From: CAIKZZ01 sp035524495
GTDB lineage: Bacteria > Pseudomonadota > Gammaproteobacteria > Steroidobacterales > Steroidobacteraceae
Reading direction: 5' to 3'
Assembly (NCBI GenBank): GCA_035524495.1
Contig: DATKOR010000016.1
Location: 4,062 to 68,061 of the forward strand
DNA: 64,000 bases
Under the pieces are notes generated by a model that worked only from the letters and a program-made list of their open reading frames with translations, searched no databases and was not told the origin of the DNA. The position numbers and the translations under genes were made by a program. Below, piece after piece: positions 35,772 through 44,607 of the stretch (its first letter is position 1; each line of letters starts with the position of its first letter).

Positions 35772-36270
35772 GGTACGGGACTCCGTTGAGGCCGGTCCGG
35801 GAGGAGCGCGAGTAGACGTCGTAGACGTCATCGCCCGGCTGCGGGTCGTCCGGTGGGCTCGCGTACGACCGCAGGCCCCAGGTTTCTGCGGCCGGCACGG
35901 TCGCATCCGGCCAGAACGGGTCGCGCGGCACCGCGCGCAGGAAGTAGATCTTCGCGCCGTCCTTCGGGCTCTTCGCGTCGTCGACGCCGTCGACGAGTGT
36001 CTGCAGGTCCGGGGGGTAGCCGGTCCTGTCCGCGTCCTTCTTGATGCGCCCTGAATCGCTCGCGCGCTTGTATTCGTCGATCGCCGTGCGGATCGCGCGC
36101 AGCGCCACCTTGAGCTCGGCCTCGCGCTCGCGTTGGAAGACGAGCTGCGCCGAGGGCACGACCGCGGTCGCGAGCAGCGCGATGATCGCGACGGTGATCA
36201 CGAGCTCGACGATCGTGAACCCGTGCGCCGCCCCGCGCCGCGACACTGCCGATGATTCCTGCCGCCGCAT
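35761..36270 (-). CDS. Type II secretion pseudopilin
   Basis: The 169-residue protein has leader MRRQESSAVSRRGAAHG, then FTIVELVITVAIIALLATAVVP with Glu at +5, a helical spine (QREREAELKVALRAIRTAIDEYKRA) and a GspG-like C-terminal body (GYPPDLQTLVDGV, FLRAVPRDPFWPD). It lies 4 bases after the secretin gene. With its two downstream neighbours it makes three minor pseudopilin genes in tandem, separate from the main GspG at 44176. Confidence 0.82.
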   Translation of the reverse strand: MRRQESSAVSRRGAAHGFTIVELVITVAIIALLATAVVPSAQLVFQREREAELKVALRAIRTAIDEYKRASDSGRIKKDADRTGYPPDLQTLVDGVDDAKSPKDGAKIYFLRAVPRDPFWPDATVPAAETWGLRSYASPPDDPQPGDDVYDVYSRSSRTGLNGVPYRDW

Positions 36271-36274
36271 GGGA

Positions 36275-38716
36275 TTACTGCGTGATCGCGACCTTGAGCG
36301 GCACCGCGGGCGAGGCCGCGATTGCGACGCCGTCGGCGCCGACCAGCACCACCTGCGTCGCGACCGGCACCGCCGGGCGCGGCGCCACCGCCTTGAAGCG
36401 CAGGTTCATGATCGTGCCGGCGCCCGCCAAAGCATTGTCCGGACTGCCGGCGATTTCGACCTGGACGCCGCCGGGCTTCAAGTCGACTTTCGGCGCCTCG
36501 CCGCCTGCGACGAGATCGCCAGGATCGGTCCCGACGAGCTGCAGCGCGCTGGCATCGAAGCGGACCTGGGCGAGGACCTTTCCAATGGCCCGGTCCGCGG
36601 CGAGGCGGACCGCGACGCTGAACTCATCGCCCACTTTGGCCGAGTCCGGGCCCTCGATTGTCACGGCGGCTTTGCGCGTGCCCGCCGCCGCGGCGGCGGG
36701 CGCCGCGGTCTCGGCGCCGGACCCGCTCGCGCTGGCCGCCGAAGCGGCCGCTTCCGGCGGCGGCGCGGCGACGGCCGACTCGAGCCGGGCCGGGGCCTGG
36801 CGTGGCGCTGCGCCCACGCCTGGCGCCGCGGCCGGACCGCCGCCGGCGAACGACACGCCGCCCGGCACGACCGGGCCCGCGCTCGGACCGGCGCCGCTGC
36901 CGGATGAACTGAAGGGCGCCATCCGCGTCTGGCTCTCGGTGCCGTACCAGAACTCGGTCGTCTCGCTGGACGGGCGCGTCTGCGAACGGATCACGCGCGG
37001 CGTAATCGACAGCACGATCTCGGTCTTGTCGGTCTGGTTCGTGCGCGAACCGAACAGCCGCCCGAGGATCGGCAGGTCGCCGAGGCCCGGGATGTGGTTC
37101 GAGTTGCGGGTGTCCTGGTCCTGGATCAGGCCCGCGAGCACCTGCGTCTCGCCATCCCTGAGCTCAAGCGTCGTGTTGGTATTGCGCGTGCCGATCTGGT
37201 AGGCGACCGTCGAATTCGTCTTGCCGTCGGGGTTCTTGACGTCGACTTCCTTGGTGATCGAGCTCACCTCAAGTCCCATCTTGATCGCGACGTTGCCGTC
37301 GAGGTGGATGGTCGGTTGCACGTCGAGCGTGAGGCCAACCTCGATGTACTGCACCGCGCTCGTCGAGTAAGCGCCGCCCACCGTCGCCGTGGTGCCAGAG
37401 GTGATGACCGGCACGCGGTCGCCGATCATGACCTTGGCCTTCTCCTTGTTGCGGACTCGGACCCGCGGGCTCGCGAGCACGTTGGTCTGGTCGATCTGCT
37501 TCAAGAGGTCGACGCTGAGGCCGAGCGAGCTCACCCCGATCGTGTAGCCGTTCTGGTGCGCGAGGTCGTTGAAGACGAGGCCGGTGGTGCCGGTGGCGCC
37601 GCTGGTGCCGACGGCGCCCGGTCCTGGCGGCGTGGGCCCCATCGTCGCGCTGACACCGGTCGGGTAGTTGATGCCGAGCGTCTGCAGGTTGCTGCGCGTG
37701 AGCTCGAGCACTTCGATCTCGAGCATGACCTCCGGATCCGAGACGTCGATCGAGGCAATCAGCTTCTCGGCCATCCGGACGTGCTCGGGCGTGTCGCGGA
37801 TCACGATGGTCGCCGAGCGCTCGTCGATGAACAGCGTCTTCGCGCCGAGCACGGTCTTCAGCATCGACTCGGCGTCCTTCGGTGCCGCGTTCGCGAGGTA
37901 GAACGTCCGGACGATCTCGTCCTGGTAGTCCTTCTGCTTGGCGGCCGTGTTCGGGTACACGAGCACCATGTTCTCGGACAGCACCTGCCGTGCCAGCTGG
38001 TTCTGCGTGAGGATCAGCTCGATCGCCTGCTCGACCGGCACGTTGGTGACGAAGATCGTGGTCTTGGTCTCCGACTTCACATCCTTGTCGAAGATGAAGT
38101 TGACGCCGGTCTGGCGCGCCAGCACCTCGAAGACCATCTTCGTCGGCGCGTCGCGGAACTGCAGCGTCACGGGCCGGTTGTCGGCGGTCCGCAGCCGCGG
38201 TGACACCGTGACCGGCCCGCGCGCCGTGTCGATCCTGGCCGCGAGCGCCGTCGCCGCCGCGAAGCCCGGGTCCTCCGCAAGCACCGCGCGCACCTCGGTC
38301 TCGGCCGCGTCGAACTGCTTGGCGGCCAGCAACCGCTCCGCGCTCGCCGTGCGCTCGGCGTGGCGCCGGTCGGCCTGCACGCCCTCGAGGCCGCGTCGCG
38401 CACGGTCGTTGCCGGGCTCGAGGCCGAGTACCCGCCGGTAGCCGGCCTCGGCGGCGTCGGCGTGGCCGCCGGTGCGCGCGCGGTCTGCGGCGGCGATCAG
38501 CTCCTGGATGGCGGCGTCGCGGCGTGCACGCAGGTCGAGCCGATACTCGAGGTTGTCGGGCTCGGCCTTCACGGCCTCGCCGAGCTTGGCGATGCTCTGC
38601 TCGTAGTCTCCGTGCTCGAATGCGTCGAGGCCCTCGCGATGGATGCGGTCGGCCGCACAGCTCACGGCCAGTACCGAAGCTAGGATGACGACGAGGCGCT
38701 GGGCGAGGACCTTCAC
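36275..38716 (-). CDS. Outer-membrane secretin lipoprotein (GspD/PilQ family) with TPR and cohesin-like ends
   Basis: The 813-residue protein has a lipobox (LAVSC, Cys20). TPR-like repeats (about 25-165) precede secretin N-domains (VTLQFRDAPTKMVFEVLARQTGVNF, about 190-340) and the secretin core, with NVLASPRVRVRNKEKAKVMIG and VQPTIHLDGNVAIK, ending LGRLFGSRTNQTDKTEIVLSITPRVI (about 570). After a Pro/Gly/Ala linker the C-terminus (about 690-813) resembles a cohesin-type domain (PDSAKVGDEFSVAVRLAADR). It forms the outer-membrane pore of the secretion system. It overlaps the GspC/PilP-like gene by 4 bases. TPR plus cohesin fusions differ from classical GspD. Confidence 0.88.
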   Translation of the reverse strand: MKVLAQRLVVILASVLAVSCAADRIHREGLDAFEHGDYEQSIAKLGEAVKAEPDNLEYRLDLRARRDAAIQELIAAADRARTGGHADAAEAGYRRVLGLEPGNDRARRGLEGVQADRRHAERTASAERLLAAKQFDAAETEVRAVLAEDPGFAAATALAARIDTARGPVTVSPRLRTADNRPVTLQFRDAPTKMVFEVLARQTGVNFIFDKDVKSETKTTIFVTNVPVEQAIELILTQNQLARQVLSENMVLVYPNTAAKQKDYQDEIVRTFYLANAAPKDAESMLKTVLGAKTLFIDERSATIVIRDTPEHVRMAEKLIASIDVSDPEVMLEIEVLELTRSNLQTLGINYPTGVSATMGPTPPGPGAVGTSGATGTTGLVFNDLAHQNGYTIGVSSLGLSVDLLKQIDQTNVLASPRVRVRNKEKAKVMIGDRVPVITSGTTATVGGAYSTSAVQYIEVGLTLDVQPTIHLDGNVAIKMGLEVSSITKEVDVKNPDGKTNSTVAYQIGTRNTNTTLELRDGETQVLAGLIQDQDTRNSNHIPGLGDLPILGRLFGSRTNQTDKTEIVLSITPRVIRSQTRPSSETTEFWYGTESQTRMAPFSSSGSGAGPSAGPVVPGGVSFAGGGPAAAPGVGAAPRQAPARLESAVAAPPPEAAASAASASGSGAETAAPAAAAAGTRKAAVTIEGPDSAKVGDEFSVAVRLAADRAIGKVLAQVRFDASALQLVGTDPGDLVAGGEAPKVDLKPGGVQVEIAGSPDNALAGAGTIMNLRFKAVAPRPAVPVATQVVLVGADGVAIAASPAVPLKVAITQ

Positions 38717-39324
38717 GGGACTGCTCCGGTCGGCACGTTCTGCCGAATGTTCAGCGGGAGATAGTTGAAGACGAGCTGCGCGGCAGTGGCACTCTCGAAC
38801 TCGTAGACGCCGTCGATCCTGTCGCCGATGTGGGCGTCGAGAACGCGATCCTGGCGCGACAGGAAGAACACCGGCTTGCCGCCGTCCGGCGCGTAGCTAC
38901 CGATGTAGGTGTACGGGAACGGCGGAGCCGTCGGGGGCGGTGGCGGCGTGTTGACGATCGGCGCCGGCGGCGGCGGCGGCGGGGGCACGTACCAGGCGTG
39001 CGATGCAAACAGGTCCGCCACCCAGTTCGAGGCCGCGACCCGGCTCGAGACGCGCGCCAGCTGCGGCGCGGTCGGCGCGGCCAGCGCAGGCGTCGTGCGC
39101 ACGTGCGCCGCGGCAACGGCCCGGGTCCGCGCCGCGGCGAGCGCCGCCGGGTCGGCCGGTGCGTCCAAGAAGCGCCGCGTGATCGCCGGCCACTCAACGG
39201 CCAAGGTCGCCGTGATCGCGACGATCAGCGCCGCCGCGACGACAACGGCGACGCGGCGCCGCCGCGCGGCGCCGAGCCGCGGCAGCATCGGCACCGCAGG
39301 GCGCGGCAGCGCGCGGGCGTTCAT
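38713..39324 (-). CDS. GspC/PilP-like inner-membrane protein
   Basis: The 203-residue protein has one transmembrane helix (RRRVAVVVAAALIVAITATLAVEW), an Ala-rich periplasmic stretch, a striking poly-proline segment (YVPPPPPPPAPIVNTPPPPP) and a small beta domain (YTYIGSYAPDGGKPVFFLSRQDRVLDAHIGDRIDGVY) like the HR domain of GspC/PilP that contacts the secretin. It overlaps both neighbours by ATGA. Assigned by position and domain layout rather than by strong sequence identity. Confidence 0.68.
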   Translation of the reverse strand: MNARALPRPAVPMLPRLGAARRRRVAVVVAAALIVAITATLAVEWPAITRRFLDAPADPAALAAARTRAVAAAHVRTTPALAAPTAPQLARVSSRVAASNWVADLFASHAWYVPPPPPPPAPIVNTPPPPPTAPPFPYTYIGSYAPDGGKPVFFLSRQDRVLDAHIGDRIDGVYEFESATAAQLVFNYLPLNIRQNVPTGAVP

Positions 39325-39977
39325 GGCGCGCTCCGCGTGAACACGGTGAGCCGGATCTGGGCCTCGACCGTGCCGTCGGCGATGTTCTTGCGCTCGATCG
39401 ACAGGTCGCTGATCGCGGCCGCCGGCAGCGCCGTGAGCGTCGCGTCGATGAACTTGCGCACCTGCGGGTACGGTCCGGTCACCGGGAACGCCACCTTGTA
39501 GCGCACGATGTCACCGCTCTTCGAGGAGCTGGTCTCGTACTTGCCGGTGTCGAGCGTCAGGCGCGCGTCGTCGGCCTGCTGCAGCAGCACGCCGAGGATC
39601 GCCGGCATGTCGGCACGCTTCGGCAGGTTGCGAAGCGCCTTCGCGACGTCGCTGGCCTCGGCGCGCGGCGCGGTCGCCTGGTGCAGCCGCGCGCTCGCGA
39701 GCTGGCCGCGCAGCGCCGCGATCTCGTTCTCGACCGGCACCTGCGTCGAGGCGAAGAACACCGCGCTCGCAACCAGCAGCGCAAGGCCGACGAGGCCGGG
39801 CCGCCCGGTGCGCGCCACCGTCCAGGTCGCGCGCGGCAGCCATTCATTCGCGACCCGCATGCCGAAGCGACGCAGCGGCACGAGGCCGTCGGAGCGGCGC
39901 GCCACCGCCGGCGCACGACTGCCGGGGGCCTGGCTCGCGATCTTGACCGGGGCGGCGGGAGTCTGCACGAGGCTCAT
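39321..39977 (-). CDS. PilO/GspM-like inner-membrane assembly protein
   Basis: The 218-residue protein (ATG at 39977, overlapping the previous stop as TGATG) has a cytoplasmic N-terminal part, one transmembrane helix (GLVGLALLVASAVFFAS), a coiled-coil segment (ENEIAALRGQLASARLHQA) and a ferredoxin-like periplasmic domain (VAFPVTGPYPQVRKFIDATLTALPAAAISDLSIERK). This matches PilO/GspM in layout. It should pair with the PilN-like protein encoded just upstream. Confidence 0.72.
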   Translation of the reverse strand: MSLVQTPAAPVKIASQAPGSRAPAVARRSDGLVPLRRFGMRVANEWLPRATWTVARTGRPGLVGLALLVASAVFFASTQVPVENEIAALRGQLASARLHQATAPRAEASDVAKALRNLPKRADMPAILGVLLQQADDARLTLDTGKYETSSSKSGDIVRYKVAFPVTGPYPQVRKFIDATLTALPAAAISDLSIERKNIADGTVEAQIRLTVFTRSAP

Positions 39978-40492
39978 CAGCGCCACTCCGCTGCCAACTT
40001 GACCCGGACCGGGTGTTCGGGATCGTCCTTCTTGCGCTCGTGGCTCTCGAGCATCGGATAGCGCAGCAGCGGGCTCTTCTGCAGCCGCTGCAGGTACTCG
40101 AGCGCCGCCGGCAGCGTGCGCGCCTCGGCGGTGATCTTGACGATGCGCTTGGTGGGATCGGGCTCGACCTGCAAGAGCGCAATCGTCGAGGCACTGTCGT
40201 GGCTCGCGGCCTCGAGCTCGGCGAGCAGCTGCGACCACGGGATCGACAGCTCGCGCTCGATCGCCGATGCGTCCTCGGCCGAGCGCAGCGCCGCGGGGCC
40301 TTGCGGCCGCGCCGACATCGAAATCGCGCTCAGCGTCGCGTCGAGCTCGTTGCGCTCGCTGAACTTCATCTCAAAGGCAACGCCGACCGCGAGCGCGGTC
40401 GCGACGCCGAGCACGCAGAGCGCAATGCCCTGGCCGCGCGCCTCGTGCACCGGCGCGACGAAATCAAGCCGCACGCGACGCGGTGCTCTCAT
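39977..40492 (-). CDS. PilN-like inner-membrane assembly protein
   Basis: The 171-residue protein (ATG at 40492, 4-base overlap with the PilM-like gene) starts MRAPRRVRLDFVAP, has a transmembrane segment (GIALCVLGVATALAVGVAFEM) and a periplasmic domain with SWSQLL-type helix and ITAEARTLPAALEYLQRLQKSPLLRYPML, the pattern of PilN-type proteins. It links the cytoplasmic actin-like PilM homologue to the PilO-like protein. Confidence 0.72.
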   Translation of the reverse strand: MRAPRRVRLDFVAPVHEARGQGIALCVLGVATALAVGVAFEMKFSERNELDATLSAISMSARPQGPAALRSAEDASAIERELSIPWSQLLAELEAASHDSASTIALLQVEPDPTKRIVKITAEARTLPAALEYLQRLQKSPLLRYPMLESHERKKDDPEHPVRVKLAAEWR

Positions 40493-41304
40493 GCGTACAC
40501 CCGCTGTAGCAGCGCGAGCTCGTGCGCCTGCGTGCCGTCGCCGCTGACGGCGTCCAGCCACTCGAGCTCGGTGCCCGACGGCACCGCGTTGTGGCGCATC
40601 CAGATCGGCGCGTCGATGAACATGCGGTTCACGGCGCCGGCGGCGCGCGTGAGTTTCCCGAACGCCGCGAGCCGCTCGAGCTCGACCATCCAGTCGGACG
40701 ACAGCCGCGCCATGTGCACGCGGTCCCAGGAGCCGCGCGACAGGTGCACCGCCGACAGCGAGCCGTCGTCGAGGCTGACGAACCAAGTGTCGTCGCCCGG
40801 CAGCCGGTGGCGCCAGGCGTTGAACGCGACCACCAGCTGCGGCTGCAGCGAGGCGAGCGTGAGGCGCGCGGCCGGCAGCACGTCCTCGAGCGCGGTCCGC
40901 AGCTGCCCCGGCATCGCGCAGGCGACGTAGGCGTGACCCGGCGGCGTGTCGGCGAGCGTGACCGCCCAGTCATTGAGGCCATCGCCGAAGGCATCCGTCA
41001 GCACGTAGCGCGCGTGGGTCAGGCGGCCCTCGGCGTCGAGCCGCGTCGACGGCCACGGCACGACGCCGTAGCGCGCCCAGGGATCGGCGACCACGACACG
41101 CGCCGCCGCGTCCTGCCACGTCGGCTCCTGCAGCAGCTCCGCGAGGCGGGCGAAGGTCGGGCGCAGGTCGCCGAAGTGCCCGCCCGGCACCGCGACGTCG
41201 GTGGCGGCGATGACCCGCGGCCTCAGGCCGCGCTCGCGCCGGGCGACCGCGATCTTGCGCGGTCCGAGAAAGATTGCGACCTCATCACGCCAGAGCGGTG
41301 ACAC
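40489..41304 (-). CDS. PilM/GspL-like cytoplasmic actin-fold protein
   Basis: The 271-residue protein starts at GTG 41304, overlapping gspE by 20 bases. There is no nearby in-frame ATG. It has an actin-like pattern without a transmembrane helix (RDEVAIFLGPRKIAVARRERG, VVADPWARYGVVPW, LASLQPQLVVAFNAWRHRL, WFVSLDDGSLSAVHLSRGSWDRV). Position between the ATPase and the PilN-like gene, plus overall layout, support a PilM or GspL cytoplasmic-domain role. Sequence similarity is weak. Confidence 0.62.
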   Translation of the reverse strand: MSPLWRDEVAIFLGPRKIAVARRERGLRPRVIAATDVAVPGGHFGDLRPTFARLAELLQEPTWQDAAARVVVADPWARYGVVPWPSTRLDAEGRLTHARYVLTDAFGDGLNDWAVTLADTPPGHAYVACAMPGQLRTALEDVLPAARLTLASLQPQLVVAFNAWRHRLPGDDTWFVSLDDGSLSAVHLSRGSWDRVHMARLSSDWMVELERLAAFGKLTRAAGAVNRMFIDAPIWMRHNAVPSGTELEWLDAVSGDGTQAHELALLQRVYA

Positions 41305-42997
41305 GATTGGCCTCCAGCAGGGTCGTGGCCCCGCGCTTGACGAGTTCGAGGGCGGCCGAGCGGATCAGCCGCGAGCCGTTCTGTTCGGCGAGCTCCTTGA
41401 GGCGCCGCGCCGGCGCGCGCGCGACGATCGCTTCGCGGAGCTCGTCGTTGAGCACCAGCAGCTCGCCGACCGCCTTGCGGCCCTTGTAGCCGGTGCCGCG
41501 GCAGTGCGCGCAGCCGCGGCCGGCGCGGAAGTGCCAGTCGGCGACCGCCGGCAGCATCAGCCCCGACTGCGCGATCATCTCCACCGAGGGCTGCGAGGGC
41601 TCGGCGCACTGCTCGCAGACCATGCGCACGAGGCGCTGCGCCAGGATGCCGTTCAGCGCCGACACGAACGCATAGGCGTCGACCTGCATGTGCGAGAAGC
41701 GCCCGAGCACGTCGAAGACGTTGTTGGCGTGCACCGTCGTGAACACGAGGTGACCGGTCAGCGCCGACTGGATCGCGATCTGCGCGGTCTCGGGATCGCG
41801 GATCTCGCCGACCATGATCTTGTCGGGGTCGTGGCGCAGGATCGAGCGCAGGCCGCGCGCGAAGGTCAGGCCCTTCTTCTCGTTGACCGGGATCTGCAAG
41901 ACGCCCGCGAGCTGATACTCGACCGGGTCCTCGATCGTGACGATCTTGTCGTGACCGGTGTTGGTCTCGGAGATCGCCGCGTACAGTGAGGTCGTCTTGC
42001 CGCTGCCGGTCGGGCCGGTCACGAGCAGCATGCCGTAGGGGAGCTGCGACAGGCGCCTCAGGCGCGTGACGATCTGCTCGTCGAAGCCGAGTGCGTCGAG
42101 CCTGAGGCCCTTGATCTCGTCCGAGAGCGTCTGCTTGTCGAGGATGCGCAGCACCGCGTCCTCGCCGTGCACGCTCGGGATCACCGAGACGCGAAAGTCG
42201 ATCGGTCGGCCCTTGAGCGCGAGCTTGAAGCGGCCGTCCTGCGGCACGCGGCGCTCGGCGATGTCGAGCTCGCTCATCACCTTGATGCGCGAGATCACCT
42301 GCTCGCAGAGGTCGAGGCCGCCGAGCGTCGCGACGTGCACCAGGATGCCGTCAACGCGGTAGCGCACCGCGAGTCCGCCGGGGCGGGTCTCGAGGTGGAT
42401 GTCGCTGGCGCCGGCCTTGAGCGCGTCATAGACGGTCGAGTGCACGAGCTTGATGACCGGACTCGAGTCCGCGCTGATCGTCGCGAGCGACAGGTTCTCG
42501 ATGTCGGTGTCGAGGGACACCTCGCCGCCGGCACCGACCGCGGCGACGTCCATCGCGCGCAGGTCCTGCTCGTGCTTGGCGAGGAACGCCGTGATGTCGG
42601 GCGGCGTCGCGAGGTGCCAGGCGAGGTCCTGAGGCACCTTGAGCTCGAGCCAGTTGCGCAGCGACGCGTCGAAGGGGTCGGCGATCACCGCGAGGCGCTC
42701 GTCGCCGCGCTTCACGATCACGCAGCCGCGCTTGCCGGCGTCGGCCGGGCCCAGCAGGTCGAAGGCCGGCGCGAGGCTCATCAGCGTCGCGCCGTCGAGC
42801 ACCGGGAAGTGCAGCGCCGCGGCCAGCGCCTCGGTCAGCGTCGCGGCGTCGAGGCCGCTCGACTCGGCGAGCACCGCGAGCGTCGGCCGGCCGCTCGCGA
42901 GCGCCGTCGACAGCGCCTCGCGCAGCGCCTGCTCATCGAGGCGCACGGCGGCGCGGGCCGGTACGGCGCTCTCTAGGGTGTTCGGGAGAGCGCTCAT
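41285..42997 (-). CDS. Type II secretion/type IV pilus assembly ATPase (GspE/PilB family)
   Basis: The 570-residue hexameric ATPase powers pseudopilus assembly. An N-terminal MshEN-like domain (about 20-145) is followed by the core: Walker A GPTGSGKTT (328-336), an Asp box (TIEDPVEYQL), Walker B (IMVGEIRDPETAQIA), a His box (GHLVFTTVHANN) and a zinc-type Cys set (CEQC near 480, CAHCRGTGYKGRK near 510). It overlaps gspF by 4 bases (ATGA). The MshEN domain suggests possible c-di-GMP response, by family knowledge only. Confidence 0.93.
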   Translation of the reverse strand: MSALPNTLESAVPARAAVRLDEQALREALSTALASGRPTLAVLAESSGLDAATLTEALAAALHFPVLDGATLMSLAPAFDLLGPADAGKRGCVIVKRGDERLAVIADPFDASLRNWLELKVPQDLAWHLATPPDITAFLAKHEQDLRAMDVAAVGAGGEVSLDTDIENLSLATISADSSPVIKLVHSTVYDALKAGASDIHLETRPGGLAVRYRVDGILVHVATLGGLDLCEQVISRIKVMSELDIAERRVPQDGRFKLALKGRPIDFRVSVIPSVHGEDAVLRILDKQTLSDEIKGLRLDALGFDEQIVTRLRRLSQLPYGMLLVTGPTGSGKTTSLYAAISETNTGHDKIVTIEDPVEYQLAGVLQIPVNEKKGLTFARGLRSILRHDPDKIMVGEIRDPETAQIAIQSALTGHLVFTTVHANNVFDVLGRFSHMQVDAYAFVSALNGILAQRLVRMVCEQCAEPSQPSVEMIAQSGLMLPAVADWHFRAGRGCAHCRGTGYKGRKAVGELLVLNDELREAIVARAPARRLKELAEQNGSRLIRSAALELVKRGATTLLEANRVTALA

Positions 42998-44172
42998 CGG
43001 ACGGCTCCGGCGAGTTCGAAGATCGGGAAGTACATCAAGACGACGACGAGGCCGATCACGAGGCCGATCACCGTCATCATCGCCGGCTCGATCAGGCGCG
43101 TCGCGACGTCAACCCAGCGCGACAGCTCCTCGTCGTAGAACGCCGCCACGCGCTCCATCATCTCGCCCATGTTGCCGCTCTTCTCGCCGACCCGGAGCAT
43201 GCGCTCGGCGACCGGTGTCGTGAGCCCCTGCCCGGCGAGCGCGTCGGTCAGCGACTTGCCCTCGCGCACCGCGCGCGTCGCGGTCGCGAGGCGCGGCTGA
43301 GCCGACGCCGCCAGCAGCCCGCGCGTCATCTCGAAGGCGGTCACGACCGGCAGTCCCCCGCGCAGCAGCATGCCGACGGTGCGGTACAGGCGCGCGAGCT
43401 GGTAAAGCTCCAGTTGCCGGCCGACGGTCGGAAGTCGCGCGACCAGGCGCCCGACGGCGGCACGGAACGCCGGCTGCATCACCGCGTGCACCGCGAGCGC
43501 GGTGCACACCACGAGCCCGAGCAGCATCGCCGTGCCGTGCGCGTCGAGCAGCTTGCCCCACTGCATCAGCATGCGCGAGGCGAAGGGCAGCTGGCCGCCG
43601 ATGTCCTCGTAGATGCCGCTGAAGCGTGGCACGACGTACCCGACCAGGAACAGCACGACCAGCGTACCGGCGGCGAGCAGCACGGCCGGGTAGATCGAGG
43701 CGTTGATCAGGCGCTTCTTGAGCAGATTGATCTGCTCCTGGTAGACCACATAGCGCTTCAGGGCCTCGGTGATCGCGCCGCTGCGCTCGCTGGCGCGCAC
43801 GGTCGCGACGTAGAGCGCGGAGAAGCAGCTCGGGTACTCGGCGAGGGCGACGGAGAGGCTCTGGCCCTCGTAGAGGCGGCGGCGGATCCCCTCCAGGATC
43901 GCGCGCACCGCCTCGTCGCGCTCCTTCTCGGTCAGCGCATCGATCGCCTCGACCAGCGACAGGCCGGCGTCGAGCAGCGCGATCAGCTCGCTGGTGAAGG
44001 GCAGCACCGCGAGGCGCGCGCGCCCGAAGCGGCGCAGTCGAGTCGATTCGACCGTGAGCACGCGCAATCCGCGCGCGGTGGCCTGGCGGCGCGCATCCGA
44101 CTCGTCGATCGCGTCCAGCTCCTGGTGGGCGACCGCGCGGGCGGCATCGAGGACGGTGAGGCGATAGCGCAT
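42994..44172 (-). CDS. gspF: Type II secretion inner-membrane platform protein GspF
   Basis: The 392-residue polytopic protein has two T2SSF domains. Landmarks are LPFTSELIALLDAGLSLVEA, SVALAEYPSCFSALYVATVRASERSG, the hydrophobic segments IYPAVLLAAGTLVVLFLVGYVV and MLLGLVVCTALAVHAV, and the C-terminal MRVGEKSGNMGEMMERVAAFYD followed by a final transmembrane segment. It is the membrane platform for pseudopilus assembly, 3 bases after gspG and overlapping gspE. Confidence 0.93.
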   Translation of the reverse strand: MRYRLTVLDAARAVAHQELDAIDESDARRQATARGLRVLTVESTRLRRFGRARLAVLPFTSELIALLDAGLSLVEAIDALTEKERDEAVRAILEGIRRRLYEGQSLSVALAEYPSCFSALYVATVRASERSGAITEALKRYVVYQEQINLLKKRLINASIYPAVLLAAGTLVVLFLVGYVVPRFSGIYEDIGGQLPFASRMLMQWGKLLDAHGTAMLLGLVVCTALAVHAVMQPAFRAAVGRLVARLPTVGRQLELYQLARLYRTVGMLLRGGLPVVTAFEMTRGLLAASAQPRLATATRAVREGKSLTDALAGQGLTTPVAERMLRVGEKSGNMGEMMERVAAFYDEELSRWVDVATRLIEPAMMTVIGLVIGLVVVLMYFPIFELAGAVR

Positions 44173-44175
44173 GCG

Positions 44176-44607
44176 TTACCAGTTCGTGATGTCGGCGTCT
44201 TCGCCGGTGCCGCCGGGCCGCCCGTCCTTGCCGTAGGACAGGAGGTCGAAGTCGGCATGCGAGCCCGGCTGCGTGTAGACGTACGGCCGTCCCCAGGGAT
44301 CCGCCGGCACGCCCTTCTTGAGGTACGGCCCGGCCCAGGCGGGCTCGTTGCTGGGTGCCGCGACGAGCACCTGCAGGCCTTCCTCGGTCGTCGGATAGCG
44401 GCCGACGTCGAGCCGGAACTGGTCGAGCGCCTTGTCGAGCGCGTCGATCTGCGCGCGGGCGACCTTGACCTGCGACTTGCCGACCTGCGCGAAGTAGCGC
44501 GGCGCGACGAAGCCGGCGAGCAACCCGATGATGACCATCACCACGAGCAGCTCGAGCAGCGTGAAGCCGTGGCTGCGCCCGGCAGCCGTGCGAGTCAGTT
44601 GAGCCAT
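44176..44607 (-). CDS. gspG: Major pseudopilin GspG
   Basis: The 143-residue protein has leader MAQLTRTAAGRSHG, then FTLLELLVVMVIIGLLAGFV with Glu at +5, and the GspG-specific C-terminal region (GRYPTTEEGLQVLVAAPSNEPAWAGPYLKK, VPADPWGRPYVY, YGKDGRPGGTGEDADI). The Asp/Gly-rich tail resembles the calcium site of GspG. The start at 44607 lies 13 bases inside the kinase gene, so the two are probably translationally coupled. Confidence 0.93.
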   Translation of the reverse strand: MAQLTRTAAGRSHGFTLLELLVVMVIIGLLAGFVAPRYFAQVGKSQVKVARAQIDALDKALDQFRLDVGRYPTTEEGLQVLVAAPSNEPAWAGPYLKKGVPADPWGRPYVYTQPGSHADFDLLSYGKDGRPGGTGEDADITNW

